Assembly: GCF_900302485.1 (NCBI RefSeq)
Contig: NZ_OMOI01000002.1
Location: 434,001 to 498,000, forward strand
Origin: Aliiroseovarius pelagivivens
GTDB taxonomy: Bacteria; Pseudomonadota; Alphaproteobacteria; Rhodobacterales; Rhodobacteraceae
Direction of reading: 5' to 3'
DNA: 64,000 bases
Shown here: positions 16,171 to 25,648 of the stretch, piece by piece
Numbering within the stretch: position 1 is the stretch's first letter
How the letters are laid out: each line of letters opens with the position of its first letter
Notes under the pieces: generated by a model
Database searches by the model: none
What the model saw: the letters and a program-made list of their open reading frames with translations, nothing else
What the model was told of the DNA's origin: nothing
Program-made: the position numbers and the translations under genes

Positions 16171-17718
16171 ATGCAAACTCTTGCCACCCGGCTGACCAGC
16201 GCCGTTTTTCTGGGCGCCACCCTTCTGCCCGGCTCTGCTTTCGCAGACCTCTCTGCAAATGATGTTTGGCAGCATTTTCAGCAAAGCTCGGCGTCTGTTG
16301 GCGGCACGCTGAGTGCTAAAATGTCCGAGCGTGGCGACGGTCTTGCGCTGGAAAGCGTGACCTTCAACCTAACCCTGCCATTTGATTCCGGCATGGTAAG
16401 CATGGATCTGGGCGCATTCGATCTGATCGATATGGGCGATGGTCGTGTTGAAATGGTACTGCCAGAAAAAGAGCTCTATGCGCTGACCTATACCGACACC
16501 GATGGCGAAAGCTTCAGCGGCAACGTGAGCATGAGCCATCAGGGGTTCACCAACACATTCTCGGGGTCGCCGGAAGAGATTGTATTCGACCAAAAGGCCG
16601 ATCGGCTTGACCTTGAATTCGATATCAATGGCCTTCCAGAAGAAATTCAGGGCTTCGCGATGAACGGTTCGTACCTTGGTCTCGTGGGCCAATCGGTGAC
16701 GAGAACAGGCGAAATGATTTCCTCTGATGTGACTTTTTCTGTTGAAGAGCAAAACATCACAGTCAGCCAAACAATGAGTTTTGATGATGCAGGGCCTTTG
16801 ACCGTCGAGTCTGTCCTGAAATCAGCCCGGATGGAGGGCAGCATGCGTATGGTTTCCCCAACAACTGGGATTGACCTAGCGAACCTCGCGAAATCCCTTC
16901 GCGATGGGTTTGAGATGGAAGCGAACTATCTCATCGACAGCTACAGCTCGAATCAGGTCACATCGCAGGGCGGTACGGTCATGATGGCCCAATCCACGTC
17001 GGCCAAGAATTACGACACGACCATGAAGGTTGATGCAACCGGTGTCGTGATCTCGGGGCCTGCTGATGACCTGCGGATTGAGATGGAGACGCCAATGATG
17101 CCCGGGCTGCCGCTTGGTGGGAACATTGCGTCGGTCACTGCCACGATGCAGGCCCCCCTTCTGGCGGATAACAGCTTTGGTCCCGTGGCGTTTAACCTCG
17201 ATCTGAACGGGCTGACGCTGGACGATATGGTGTGGGCAATGGGCGATCCTGCGGGGGCTTTGCCACGCGATCCCATCCACTTGACGCTCGATCTTTCCGG
17301 GACGCTTAAGCACAACGTCGAATGGCTTGATTTCGCCAATGTCGAAGCCAGCCTCGAGGCGCTGGGTGACCTGTTGCCGGTGGAACCGGGCAGCGCGACG
17401 CTGAATGCATTGCGCTTGTCGGCGGTTGGCGCCGAGATCACCGGAGAAGGTGCATTTACCTTCGATTCCAGCGACCTAGAGACCTTTGATGGCTTCCCGC
17501 GCCCAGAAGGTAAACTGACCCTGCGCGCAAAAGGGCTGACCGCGCTTTCGCAGAAGTTGGAACAGGTTGGTATTCCGGCCGAGCAGATTGTCGGGTCGAT
17601 GATGATGCTGGATATGTTTACGGCCGCCGATACCGCGAATGGCGATGATGCCCGCGTGACCGAAATCGAAGTCACCGCCGACGGGTCGGTCTTCTCTAAT
17701 GGAATGCAGCTTAAGTAA
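16171..17718 (+). CDS. DUF2125-type exported protein
   Basis: 515 residues beginning with a clear signal peptide (MQTLATRLTSAVFLGATLLPG, cleavage near SAFA-DL). The rest is beta-rich, full of alternating polar/hydrophobic segments (ESVTFNLTLPFDSG, LDLEFDINGLPEE, MMPGLPLGGNIASV), and resembles the DUF2125 proteins of alphaproteobacteria. Function unknown; an envelope-located protein with repeated beta segments is all that can be said. The ATG at 16171 is chosen because it starts the signal peptide; 35 extra upstream codons are noncoding. Monocistronic, ending in a strong terminator. Confidence 0.82.
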   Translation: MQTLATRLTSAVFLGATLLPGSAFADLSANDVWQHFQQSSASVGGTLSAKMSERGDGLALESVTFNLTLPFDSGMVSMDLGAFDLIDMGDGRVEMVLPEKELYALTYTDTDGESFSGNVSMSHQGFTNTFSGSPEEIVFDQKADRLDLEFDINGLPEEIQGFAMNGSYLGLVGQSVTRTGEMISSDVTFSVEEQNITVSQTMSFDDAGPLTVESVLKSARMEGSMRMVSPTTGIDLANLAKSLRDGFEMEANYLIDSYSSNQVTSQGGTVMMAQSTSAKNYDTTMKVDATGVVISGPADDLRIEMETPMMPGLPLGGNIASVTATMQAPLLADNSFGPVAFNLDLNGLTLDDMVWAMGDPAGALPRDPIHLTLDLSGTLKHNVEWLDFANVEASLEALGDLLPVEPGSATLNALRLSAVGAEITGEGAFTFDSSDLETFDGFPRPEGKLTLRAKGLTALSQKLEQVGIPAEQIVGSMMMLDMFTAADTANGDDARVTEIEVTADGSVFSNGMQLK

Positions 17719-17749
17719 GCCTAGCGCCTACTCTTATTCACAACGATAT

Positions 17750-17790
17750 AGCCCGGCAGGAGAGATCCTTCTGCCGGGCTAAGCTTTTAT
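17750..17790 (+). terminator. Rho-independent terminator after the DUF2125 gene
   Basis: AGCCCGGCAG (17750-17759) pairs perfectly with CTGCCGGGCT (17771-17780) over an 11-base loop, followed by AAGCTTTTAT. Strong 10-bp GC stem, short T-run. It may also serve the convergent Gly-rich gene. Confidence 0.8.
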
Positions 17791-17829
17791 GGTCACCTTA
17801 TCTTAGCCCACAATCAGGGGCTCAAGATA

Positions 17830-18168
17830 TCAGCGGTTGCTGTCGTTCTTGTTCGATTTGCCGGGCACGCCATCGCCGCCGCCATTGCCGAAGCCGTTAT
17901 TCGCTTTCGAGCCTTTGCCGCCGCCGCCGCCACCTTCTCCGCCGCCGCCGCCTTCGCCACCGCCAGTGCCGCCATCTTCGCCACCACTGCCGCCGGTTCC
18001 AACGCCTTCGCCGCCGGTGCCGCCACCTTCGCCACCGGTGCTACCTCCATCACCAGTACCACCACCGCCTTCTGCGGTCGTGGTCGCATGCGCCATTGTT
18101 CCGGTTGCCGGTACGGTCAAAAAGATTGCCATCATAAGCGCGACTAATCTTACCATTTTGGTATTCAT
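17830..18168 (-). CDS. Small exported glycine-rich protein
   Basis: 112 residues: signal peptide (MNTKMVRLVALMMAIFLTVPATG, cleavage near AHA), then about 60 residues of Gly runs broken by Glu, Thr and Ser, and a tail KANNGFGNGGGDGVPGKSNK. Similar short NGFGNG/DGxPG tails occur, as I recall, on other Rhodobacteraceae exported proteins, but I cannot search. ATG with GGAGGGG 5 bases upstream decides against the proline-rich antisense frame. Function unknown; low-complexity, possibly a matrix or cell-surface protein. Confidence 0.7.
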   Translation of the reverse strand: MNTKMVRLVALMMAIFLTVPATGTMAHATTTAEGGGGTGDGGSTGGEGGGTGGEGVGTGGSGGEDGGTGGGEGGGGGEGGGGGGKGSKANNGFGNGGGDGVPGKSNKNDSNR

Positions 18169-18421
18169 TGTTTCCCCTCCAAATAATTTTTCCGCCCAAC
18201 CAAGCGAGAATCTATAATCGGTTGCAGCAATAATTGTACCAAATCCACATTGCGGAATCCATGTTTCTGTCTTTTTTCAGACACATTCTCGCCATGGTTC
18301 AACGCACCGCAAACCGATTGATCGACGGCAATGGTCGAAAATTGGGATCAACTGTTATGGTCAATGTGATTAGATTTCGCGGTCACCTGACGGGTCCATT
18401 CCCCGCAGAGATCGCCTCCAA

Positions 18422-19126
18422 TCAGATCATCTGAATGACATCTTTATCGATCGACAGCATATAGCCGCGTCGGGCGATTGTTTTCACCAGAAGTTCGCTC
18501 ATCAACTGATTGCCCAGCGCGTCGCGCAGACGTTTGATGCGAGTCGCGCCGGCGGCCTCGTCACACTCGGATGGGTCGCGACCAGAAATAAGCCCCTCAA
18601 GCTGGGACCCGGACAGGACATCTTCGTCCATCCGTGCCTCGGCCAGGGCCGACAGGGTTTCGATGGCGGCCTCGGTCAGCGAGAACTCCATGTTGTTCAG
18701 ATACACGGTGCGTTCTTCGCGGCTGATCAGAAGCGAGTTCACTTGAATGCCTGCGCGCTCGATCTCGCTCATGCGGCGGTTCAGGCCGAAAATGGTCAGA
18801 AGGAACACAAGTGCGGCCACCAGCAGCGCGGTGGCAAAGATAAGCAGCACGAAAATCACCATGCGATAGCTGGTCAGCGTGTCGGCAAACGAGGTGCCGG
18901 ACTGGGCCAGGATCTCTAGCAGCTTAATCTCTGCGCCCGAGTTCAGCCCGTCGTTTTCAACAAAGATCCGTTCAACCCGCGCGTTAAACGCATTGGCATC
19001 CGGCAGAGTCATGAACAGGAATACAGCAGCCACCAGCAGGATCACGACAATCGCGACAATCCCGATAACAACCACGCGATTTGAGCGCTTCAGCGTATCA
19101 GTAGCGAAGGAAGAATTTACCGGCAC
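18422..19126 (-). CDS. Membrane-anchored winged-helix transcriptional regulator
   Basis: 234 residues. Short N-terminal cytosolic tail, TM1 (VVVIGIVAIVVILLVAAVFL), a periplasmic segment of about 45-50 residues, TM2 (MVIFVLLIFATALLVAALVF), then a C-terminal OmpR/PhoB-like winged helix (about 130-234: NNMEFSLTEAAIETLSALAE, TRIKRLRDALG, RRGYML). ToxR/CadC-type regulators carry the DNA-binding domain at the N-terminus; here the order is reversed. It probably senses an envelope signal. Start: GTG at 19126 has GGAAAGGA upstream; a TTG at 19144 is possible. Either overlaps the end of the upstream exported-protein gene, so the two are translationally coupled and perhaps functionally paired. Confidence 0.8.
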   Translation of the reverse strand: MPVNSSFATDTLKRSNRVVVIGIVAIVVILLVAAVFLFMTLPDANAFNARVERIFVENDGLNSGAEIKLLEILAQSGTSFADTLTSYRMVIFVLLIFATALLVAALVFLLTIFGLNRRMSEIERAGIQVNSLLISREERTVYLNNMEFSLTEAAIETLSALAEARMDEDVLSGSQLEGLISGRDPSECDEAAGATRIKRLRDALGNQLMSELLVKTIARRGYMLSIDKDVIQMI

Positions 19127-19385
19127 TTTCTTTCCTTTCCTCAAGACCTGTGTCGTCGAATATGGATTGGACTTTCAGAAGGGACCAGCCGTTTGCCTCT
19201 AACCGGTCACGAATCTGCCGACGCGCGTCTTTGCGATTGTCACAGACGTCGTCCGACAGCTCGATCACACCATAATGGAGCTTCAGCGGGTCATCCCGTT
19301 TGGCCTTGTAGTCCGCATAGCACGCGGCCTGAGCCGTCGATGCCATGGCGACAAGAAGTAAAGTGAGTGCGGTTTGTTTCATCAT
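19098..19385 (-). CDS. Small exported protein upstream of the membrane regulator
   Basis: 95 residues with signal peptide (MMKQTALTLLLVAMASTAQA-A) and a mature part of about 74 residues containing two Cys (ACYADYK and DDVCDN). The mature part looks mixed alpha/beta (LKLHYGVIELSDDVCDNRKD, RLEANGWSLLKVQSIFDDTG). No family recognised. It overlaps the regulator gene by 29 bases. A periplasmic partner or ligand-sensing subunit of that regulator is a reasonable guess only. Two adjacent ATGs (19385, 19382). Confidence 0.72.
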   Translation of the reverse strand: MMKQTALTLLLVAMASTAQAACYADYKAKRDDPLKLHYGVIELSDDVCDNRKDARRQIRDRLEANGWSLLKVQSIFDDTGLEERKESAGKFFLRY

Positions 19386-19550
19386 GCGTCGAACATGCGG
19401 CGCGTGGGCTGGTTATTCAATAACAAACCCCGCCCGAGCGGGCTGATAGGCGATAGCAATCGCCCGTTATTGCCTGTCTTTATGGGGGATCCGCATGTTG
19501 GGGACATATCAAGCGCCTGCTTGCACCGACCCAACAGGAAGGAGGATCCC

Positions 19551-20063
19551 ATGATCCCGAATTCAATGCCCCGCTCTTTCATGAAGCTTGTTCTCAGTGC
19601 CGCCGTCGCGGCTACATTGGCCGCTTCCCCTGTTCAGGCCCGCGATGCAACGCGCGGAGATGACAGCGCCGCCATCATCGCAGCCCTTCTGGGTCTGGTA
19701 ACACTTGGCGTCTTGCTGTCGGGAAATGACGACGAACCCACCTATCCTTCTGGACATGTGGCGCGGCCTTATAAACCCACCCATCCGCAGGTCTACCCGC
19801 ATCGCCCCCATCGTCCCCGTGGGATCAGCAAATACCGCGAACTGCCGTCCAGCTGCCTGCGCGAATACCGTACGCAAACCGGTCGCAAGATCATGTTCAG
19901 CAACCACTGTCTGAGCAAGGAGTTCAAATACGCCCGCGATCTGCCACGCAGCTGTGAAAGCACCGTGGTCGTGAAGAACCGCAAGGGCGTTTACGTGACG
20001 CGTCGGGGGTACAAGCCAGATTGCCTTAGCAAACGCGGCTACCGCGCGACACGCGCCTATTAA
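19551..20063 (+). CDS. Exported Cys-repeat protein of unknown function
   Basis: 170 residues: signal peptide (MKLVLSAAVAATLAASPVQA region), a hydrophobic helix at about 39-57, a His/Pro/Arg-rich linker (THPQVYPHRPHRPRG), and a basic Cys domain. That domain is an internal duplication: residues 98-130 (LPSSC...NHCLSKEF) and 131-163 (LPRSC...PDCLSKRG), each with a Cys pair (102/120 and 135/158). Strong AAGGAGGATCCC before the ATG at 19551, so the longer frame starting at 19374 is rejected. A terminator follows. Function unknown; disulfide-bonded periplasmic domain likely. Confidence 0.75.
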   Translation: MIPNSMPRSFMKLVLSAAVAATLAASPVQARDATRGDDSAAIIAALLGLVTLGVLLSGNDDEPTYPSGHVARPYKPTHPQVYPHRPHRPRGISKYRELPSSCLREYRTQTGRKIMFSNHCLSKEFKYARDLPRSCESTVVVKNRKGVYVTRRGYKPDCLSKRGYRATRAY

Positions 20064-20117
20064 GAAATATCGAGCAGCGGCGCAGCGGTCCCTTTCACTT
20101 CACGCGCCGTTAAACTT

Positions 20118-20145
20118 GGCAGAGGCTTCGGCCTCTGCCCTTTTT
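20118..20145 (+). terminator. Rho-independent terminator
   Basis: GGCAGAGGC (20118-20126), TTCG tetraloop, GCCTCTGCC (20131-20139), then C and TTTTT. Textbook terminator for the Cys-repeat protein gene, just before rnhB. Confidence 0.93.
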
Positions 20146-20182
20146 ACTTGCGGGGCCGGACGGATTGGGTCACCCCAAGGGA

Positions 20183-20821
20183 ATGACAAAAACTGTTCCT
20201 GATTTCAGCTTTGAAGCCGCCGCGATGGATCGTGGCTTTCGCCTTATCGCCGGGGTGGACGAGGTTGGGCGCGGTCCGCTTGCCGGTCCTGTCACCGCCG
20301 CCGCCGTCATCCTGAACCCCGATGACATCCCTGAAGGGCTGAACGATTCCAAGAAGCTGTCGGCCAAACGGCGCGAGGCGCTGTGGGACGCGATCCATGA
20401 AAAGGCTTGTGTGTGCATCGCCCATGCCTCGGTTGAAGAGATTGACGAGCTGAACATTCTGCGTGCCAGCCATCTGGCGATGGAACGTGCTGTGGCGGGT
20501 CTGTCCCAACAGGCGGACTACTTGCTGATCGACGGAAACCAGATTCCGCGCGGTCTGACCGGGCCTTTGGAAACCATCGTGAAAGGTGACGCGCGATCCG
20601 TGTCGATTTCCGCCGCCTCGATCGTGGCAAAAATTGCCCGCGATCGGATCATGGTGGATTTGGCGCAACAGTTCCCCGGCTATGGCTGGGAGACGAACGC
20701 CGGATACCCGTCGAAAAGCCACAGGTCGGCACTCCAAAATCTTGGGGTGACCCCACACCATAGACGTTCATTCAAACCGGTACACAATATCTTGTATCAA
20801 CAAGAAAATGTAAGTGACTGA
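20183..20821 (+). CDS. rnhB: Ribonuclease HII
   Basis: 212 residues; removes RNA from RNA-DNA hybrids and single ribonucleotides in DNA. The DEVGRGPLAGPV motif (catalytic Asp26, Glu27), the further conserved region NDSKKLSAKRRE, and SISAASIVAKIARDR are all present. ATG at 20183; a TTG 18 bases earlier is in frame but unsupported. Ends with TGA whose last two bases begin the first GANTC site of the ccrM promoter. The rnhB-ccrM order is common in Rhodobacteraceae. Confidence 0.96.
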   Translation: MTKTVPDFSFEAAAMDRGFRLIAGVDEVGRGPLAGPVTAAAVILNPDDIPEGLNDSKKLSAKRREALWDAIHEKACVCIAHASVEEIDELNILRASHLAMERAVAGLSQQADYLLIDGNQIPRGLTGPLETIVKGDARSVSISAASIVAKIARDRIMVDLAQQFPGYGWETNAGYPSKSHRSALQNLGVTPHHRRSFKPVHNILYQQENVSD

Positions 20822-20858
20822 TTCAAAAAAGAATTTGACGACGAATCATCTTTGACTC
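20820..20858. promoter_or_regulatory. Cluster of three GANTC sites in the ccrM promoter region
   Basis: GATTC (20820-20824), GAATC (20843-20847) and GACTC (20854-20858) lie within 39 bp, 75-113 bp before ccrM, the gene for the methylase that recognises GANTC. A TTGACG (20835-20840) resembles a -35 box. In Caulobacter, methylation state of such sites tunes ccrM transcription after replication; the same is inferred here. Confidence 0.6.
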
Positions 20859-20902
20859 ATCCTGTACTCATCAAAACGAGCGTGAAAACACGCCACTGAT
20901 AG

Positions 20903-22033
<1,131 letters not shown>

Positions 22034-22139
22034 GCAGTCTTCCAAAAACAACAGAATTTGCGTGGCGCGCATCAGACGCGCCCGCATCATCAGGTACCGC
22101 CTGTGCCTGTGGCCCGCCGCCACAGCACAACCTGACTGA

Positions 22140-22170
22140 CCCTGCCTACTTGTTAGGCAGGGTTTTTTTT
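22140..22170 (+). terminator. Rho-independent terminator after ccrM
   Basis: CCCTGCCTA (22140-22148), loop CTTGT, TAGGCAGGG (22154-22162), then eight T (22163-22170). Very strong; it ends only 13 bases before the GST start codon. Confidence 0.95.
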
Positions 22171-22183
22171 GATTTGTGGGGGT

Positions 22184-22807
22184 ATGACCGCGATCCTTTA
22201 TTCATTCCGCCGCTGCCCCTATGCGATCCGCGCCCGTCTGGCGATTGCCAGCGCCGATGTTCAAGTTGAACTGCGCGAGATCCTGTTGCGCGACAAACCT
22301 GCCGCGTTCCTTGAAGCCTCGCCCAGCGCGACAGTGCCGTGTTTGGTCTCTATTTCGGGGGTTTTGGACGAAAGTTTGGACGTGATGACATGGGCTTTAG
22401 GTCAATCCGACCCTGAAGGATTACTGCAAATGCCCGAGGCCGGGCACGATCTGATCGAGCGTTTCGACGGCCCGTTCAAGCGCGCGTTGGACTTGACGAA
22501 ATACGCGGTGCGCCATCCCGAAAGCGACCCCGAAGCAACGCGGGCCGAGGCAATGGAAATACTGGCTGGGTTGGAAGATCAGCTTACCGAAGGTTGGCTA
22601 TTTGGCGCCCATCCAACGCTAGCTGATTTGGCCACCCTGCCCTTCGTGCGTCAGTTTGCGAATATCGACAAATCACGCTTTGACAGCGAGGTCACACCCC
22701 ACGTCTCTGCATGGTTAGAGACGTTTTTATCCAGTGACCGCCTGGCATTCGTGATGAAAAAGAACCCGGTCTGGGCGGAAGGCGACGCCCCGCTTCTGTT
22801 CCCTTAA
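22184..22807 (+). CDS. Glutathione S-transferase-like protein
   Basis: 207 residues. The N-terminal thioredoxin-like domain (ILYSFRRCPYAIRARLAIASA) has the CPYAxRAR motif of omega-type GSTs and YrhB-like relatives, with a Cys as probable glutathione contact; then ATVPCLVSISGVLDESLDV supplies the cis-Pro and the Glu-Ser gamma-glutamyl site. The C-terminal helical domain follows. Substrate unknown. ATG at 22184 is preferred because it begins the beta strand; the frame extends 5 codons earlier. Stops 4 bases past the stop of the convergent alkB-like gene. Confidence 0.88.
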   Translation: MTAILYSFRRCPYAIRARLAIASADVQVELREILLRDKPAAFLEASPSATVPCLVSISGVLDESLDVMTWALGQSDPEGLLQMPEAGHDLIERFDGPFKRALDLTKYAVRHPESDPEATRAEAMEILAGLEDQLTEGWLFGAHPTLADLATLPFVRQFANIDKSRFDSEVTPHVSAWLETFLSSDRLAFVMKKNPVWAEGDAPLLFP

Positions 22808-23943
22808 CGGACCACCGGCGGCGGCAGAGTACCCGCCTTATACGCGCTCCAATCGGTTACCTCGGGATAATGCTGCTTGCGCCACGCACGCACGCGCGGG
22901 TTCATCACGCGCCGCCAGATGGGCGGGACGATCGCAGCCATCGTCATGATCGGATAGCCATAGGGCAATTGAGGCGCCTCATTGTCGGGATAGGTCTGCA
23001 ACAGCGGGAAACGGCGGGCCGGTTTATAATGGTGATCCGAGTGGCGCTGTAGATTGATCAGCAGCCAATTCGACGCCTTGTGATCCGCGTTCCAACTGTG
23101 GTGCGGCATCACGCGTTCATACTTACCGTCGCCCAGATGTTTGCGGGTCAGGCCGTAATGCTCGACATAGTTCACCAGCTCCAACTGCCAAACGGCGACA
23201 AAGGCCTGAAACGCAAACAGCGCAAGTCCCAACCAGCCACCAATCCAGACCGCCAGAATGATCGCCGCGAACTGCAGCGTGCCATAGCGCCAGAACGGAT
23301 TGGCGCGATCAAAGGCAGACAGGCCGCGCCGCGCCAACATCGCCTTCTCCGCCCGCCAAGCCGACACCGGTGCCTCAAACAGCACCCGAATGAAAAAGCG
23401 GTGGAAGCCCTCGTTGTATCGTGCGGTGACTGCATCGCGGGTTGTGCCCACATATGGATGATGGACAAGCAGGTGTTCGGTGCGGAAATGACTGTAAAGC
23501 ACGGTGGCCAACAGCAGATCGCCCAACCAGCGCTCGAACCGGTTGGATTGATGCATCAACTCGTGGCTATAGACGATCCCAACCGTGCCGGACAGCACAC
23601 CAACGCCGAAGAATGCCCCGAATTTCTCGGCGGTCGACAGATGCTCGGTCCCGGTCACGTACCAGATCACGCCATAGATCATCACGAGTTGAATCGGGAA
23701 CCAGATCATCGTGACCAAACGATACCAGAACAGATCCGCGTCCTCGATCATCGGGTCCGCGTTCTCGGTATAGCGCCCGGTGATCGCGTCAAGCGCGGTA
23801 TAAAGCCACCACGTGCCCAGCGGCGGTAGAATTAGAAACCACCCACCTTGCGTCACCGCGACAAGCACCAAAATTGGCAGGGCAATCGAGATGCCGAATG
23901 GCGCGGCATTGCGAAAGCGCGAGATCGTGGACGCAGGAAGCAT
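22804..23943 (-). CDS. alkB: AlkB-type membrane diiron alkane 1-monooxygenase
   Basis: 379 residues of the integral-membrane diiron oxygenase family that hydroxylates terminal C-H bonds of alkanes. The histidine boxes are complete: HELMH (127-131), EHLLVHH (156-162), NYVEHYG (258-264) and LQRHSDHH (298-305). Several TM helices are visible (about 18-38, 77-97, 107-126, 223-250). AlkB needs rubredoxin and a reductase; neither is encoded here. AAGGA stands 9 bases before the ATG. Could also act on another long-chain substrate, but the NYVEHYG and LQRHSDHH boxes favour true AlkB over desaturases. Confidence 0.9.
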   Translation of the reverse strand: MLPASTISRFRNAAPFGISIALPILVLVAVTQGGWFLILPPLGTWWLYTALDAITGRYTENADPMIEDADLFWYRLVTMIWFPIQLVMIYGVIWYVTGTEHLSTAEKFGAFFGVGVLSGTVGIVYSHELMHQSNRFERWLGDLLLATVLYSHFRTEHLLVHHPYVGTTRDAVTARYNEGFHRFFIRVLFEAPVSAWRAEKAMLARRGLSAFDRANPFWRYGTLQFAAIILAVWIGGWLGLALFAFQAFVAVWQLELVNYVEHYGLTRKHLGDGKYERVMPHHSWNADHKASNWLLINLQRHSDHHYKPARRFPLLQTYPDNEAPQLPYGYPIMTMAAIVPPIWRRVMNPRVRAWRKQHYPEVTDWSAYKAGTLPPPVVR

Positions 23944-23994
23944 GGATTTTTGTCCTTCTGTTCCAGCACAGGCTAACGTCGAATGCGCGCGCGC

Positions 23995-25035
23995 TCAATG
24001 CGACAGATGCAATACCGCCACGTCAAAGGCTTTGCGCATCACGGTCGGCAGATCCGAGCGCTTGATATCCATAAATAGACCCTGTTTCGGCTGAACTAGG
24101 CCTTCTATCTGCACGACCCGCAGCGAGAGGTGCAGGTTGAAATGCGTAAAAACGTGACGAACTTCCACGCCGGGGTCCTGCCACTCGGCGTCAAATGGCG
24201 GCTGCTCGACCACCGCGTCCCCCCAATCTGCGCCCGGCCACCCCAGCATACCGCCAAGCAATCCTTTTTCTGGTCGACGTTCCATCAGCCACTCGCCAGC
24301 TTCGTTCCGGGCCAGATACGCCATCCCAAGCCGCGTGGGTTTCTTGGCCTTCGGCTTCTTCTTGGGAAGCTCTGCCTGAACGCCAGATTTCCGCGCTAAA
24401 CAGTCTCTATTCCAGGGGCAAATACCGCATGCGGGCGATTTCGGTGTGCAGATCGTGGCCCCCAGATCCATCACGGCCTGGGCGTAATCACCTGCCCGGT
24501 TTTGGGGCGTCAGGGTTTCGGCCAGTTGCGTCAGCTCTCCCTTGGCATCTGGCAAAGGCGTTTCGACGTGGAACACCCGCGACATCACCCGTTCGACATT
24601 CCCGTCCACAACCGTTTCCGGCAAATCATACGCAATCGCCGAGATCGCAGCCGAGGTATAGGGCCCGATCCCCGGAAGCGATTGAAGACCATCGCGTGTC
24701 TTGGGAAAAGCGCCCAACTGGGAAACTTCGCGCGCGCATTTCAACAAATTGCGTGCCCGGGCATAGTACCCAAGCCCGGCCCATTCCCCCATAACTCGAT
24801 CATCTTCGGCCCCGGCCAGATCCTGCACCGTGGGCCAAATACCCATAAATCGGGTGAAATAGTCTCTTACTGCGGCGACGGTGGTCTGCTGCAGCATAAT
24901 CTCGGACAACCACACGGCGTACGGGTCCGGGACCACGCCCTGCGCCCGGTCGCCCGGACTGACGCGCCATGGCAGATCGCGCGCATGGCGATCGTACCAG
25001 TCCAGAAGATCGGCAGTTTTCGGCGCGTCACGCAC
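23995..25035 (-). CDS. mutY: A/G-specific adenine glycosylase MutY
   Basis: 346 residues. Removes A mispaired with 8-oxoG. HhH-GPD domain with the catalytic Glu in LSEIMLQQT, the helix-hairpin-helix LPGIGPYTSAAISA and Asp in VVDGNVERVMSR. 4Fe-4S loop C-x6-C-x2-C-x5-C (CTPKSPACGICPWNRDC). The C-terminal NUDIX-like domain (about 225-346) reads 8-oxoG. GTG start with GGAG 7 bases upstream. Divergent from the DUF721 gene 89 bp away. Confidence 0.97.
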   Translation of the reverse strand: MRDAPKTADLLDWYDRHARDLPWRVSPGDRAQGVVPDPYAVWLSEIMLQQTTVAAVRDYFTRFMGIWPTVQDLAGAEDDRVMGEWAGLGYYARARNLLKCAREVSQLGAFPKTRDGLQSLPGIGPYTSAAISAIAYDLPETVVDGNVERVMSRVFHVETPLPDAKGELTQLAETLTPQNRAGDYAQAVMDLGATICTPKSPACGICPWNRDCLARKSGVQAELPKKKPKAKKPTRLGMAYLARNEAGEWLMERRPEKGLLGGMLGWPGADWGDAVVEQPPFDAEWQDPGVEVRHVFTHFNLHLSLRVVQIEGLVQPKQGLFMDIKRSDLPTVMRKAFDVAVLHLSH

Positions 25036-25124
25036 GTGTTATCTCCTATCCGTCGTTTGTTCTGGCATAGCAAAGTGAACCGCCTAGAATAAGTGAAAAG
25101 AAACGAGTCACACGTATCTGTCAG

Positions 25125-25643
25125 ATGGAAAAGCCCACCACATATCCCCGCCGCAAAAAAGGCTTCGAGCGTACCTCGTCCCTTTTGTCGGCCCGGATTC
25201 GCAAAGCGAGCGAGACCCGCGGCTTTGCGGTGACGCGTGTGTTAACCCATTGGGCGGAGATCGTGGGCGAGGCGACGGCCGGTATCTCGCGCCCTGTGGA
25301 CATTTCCTATGGGCGTGGCGGGATGGGCGCGACGCTGACCGTACTGACAACCGGGGCACAAGCGCCGATGCTTGACATGCAAAAGGACCAGCTGCGCGAA
25401 AAGGTGAACGCGGTTTATGGCTATAACGCTATTTCGCGCATTCGGATTACGCAAACAGCGGCGACCGGTTTCGCCGAGGGGCAAGCCCAGTTCGTCCACG
25501 CCCCGAAGAAACACACCCAACCTGACCCCAAAGACTTGGCACGCGCAACGGACGCGGCCAAAGACATAGGTGATGATGGGCTTCGATCCGCGCTAGAGCT
25601 TTTGGCGCGGAACGTCATAACAAAAAACAAACACAAGGCTTAA
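25125..25643 (+). CDS. DUF721 (DciA-like) protein
   Basis: 172 residues. N-terminal DUF721 region (TRVLTHWAEIVGEATAG, LTVLTTGAQAPMLDMQ, LREKVNAVYGYNAISRIRI) resembles DciA, the ancestral loader of the DnaB helicase in bacteria that lack DnaC/DnaI. The C-terminal about 55 residues are charged and probably flexible. Five bases before the DsbA-like gene, so they form an operon. Role in replication initiation is inferred from the family. Confidence 0.85.
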   Translation: MEKPTTYPRRKKGFERTSSLLSARIRKASETRGFAVTRVLTHWAEIVGEATAGISRPVDISYGRGGMGATLTVLTTGAQAPMLDMQKDQLREKVNAVYGYNAISRIRITQTAATGFAEGQAQFVHAPKKHTQPDPKDLARATDAAKDIGDDGLRSALELLARNVITKNKHKA

Positions 25644-25648
25644 AACAG

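Noticed and set aside
17837..18217. Proline-rich plus-strand frame opposite the Gly-rich exported protein
   Set aside because: The minus-strand frame has a signal peptide and GGAGGGG ribosome site; the Pro-rich reading is the complement of Gly codons.
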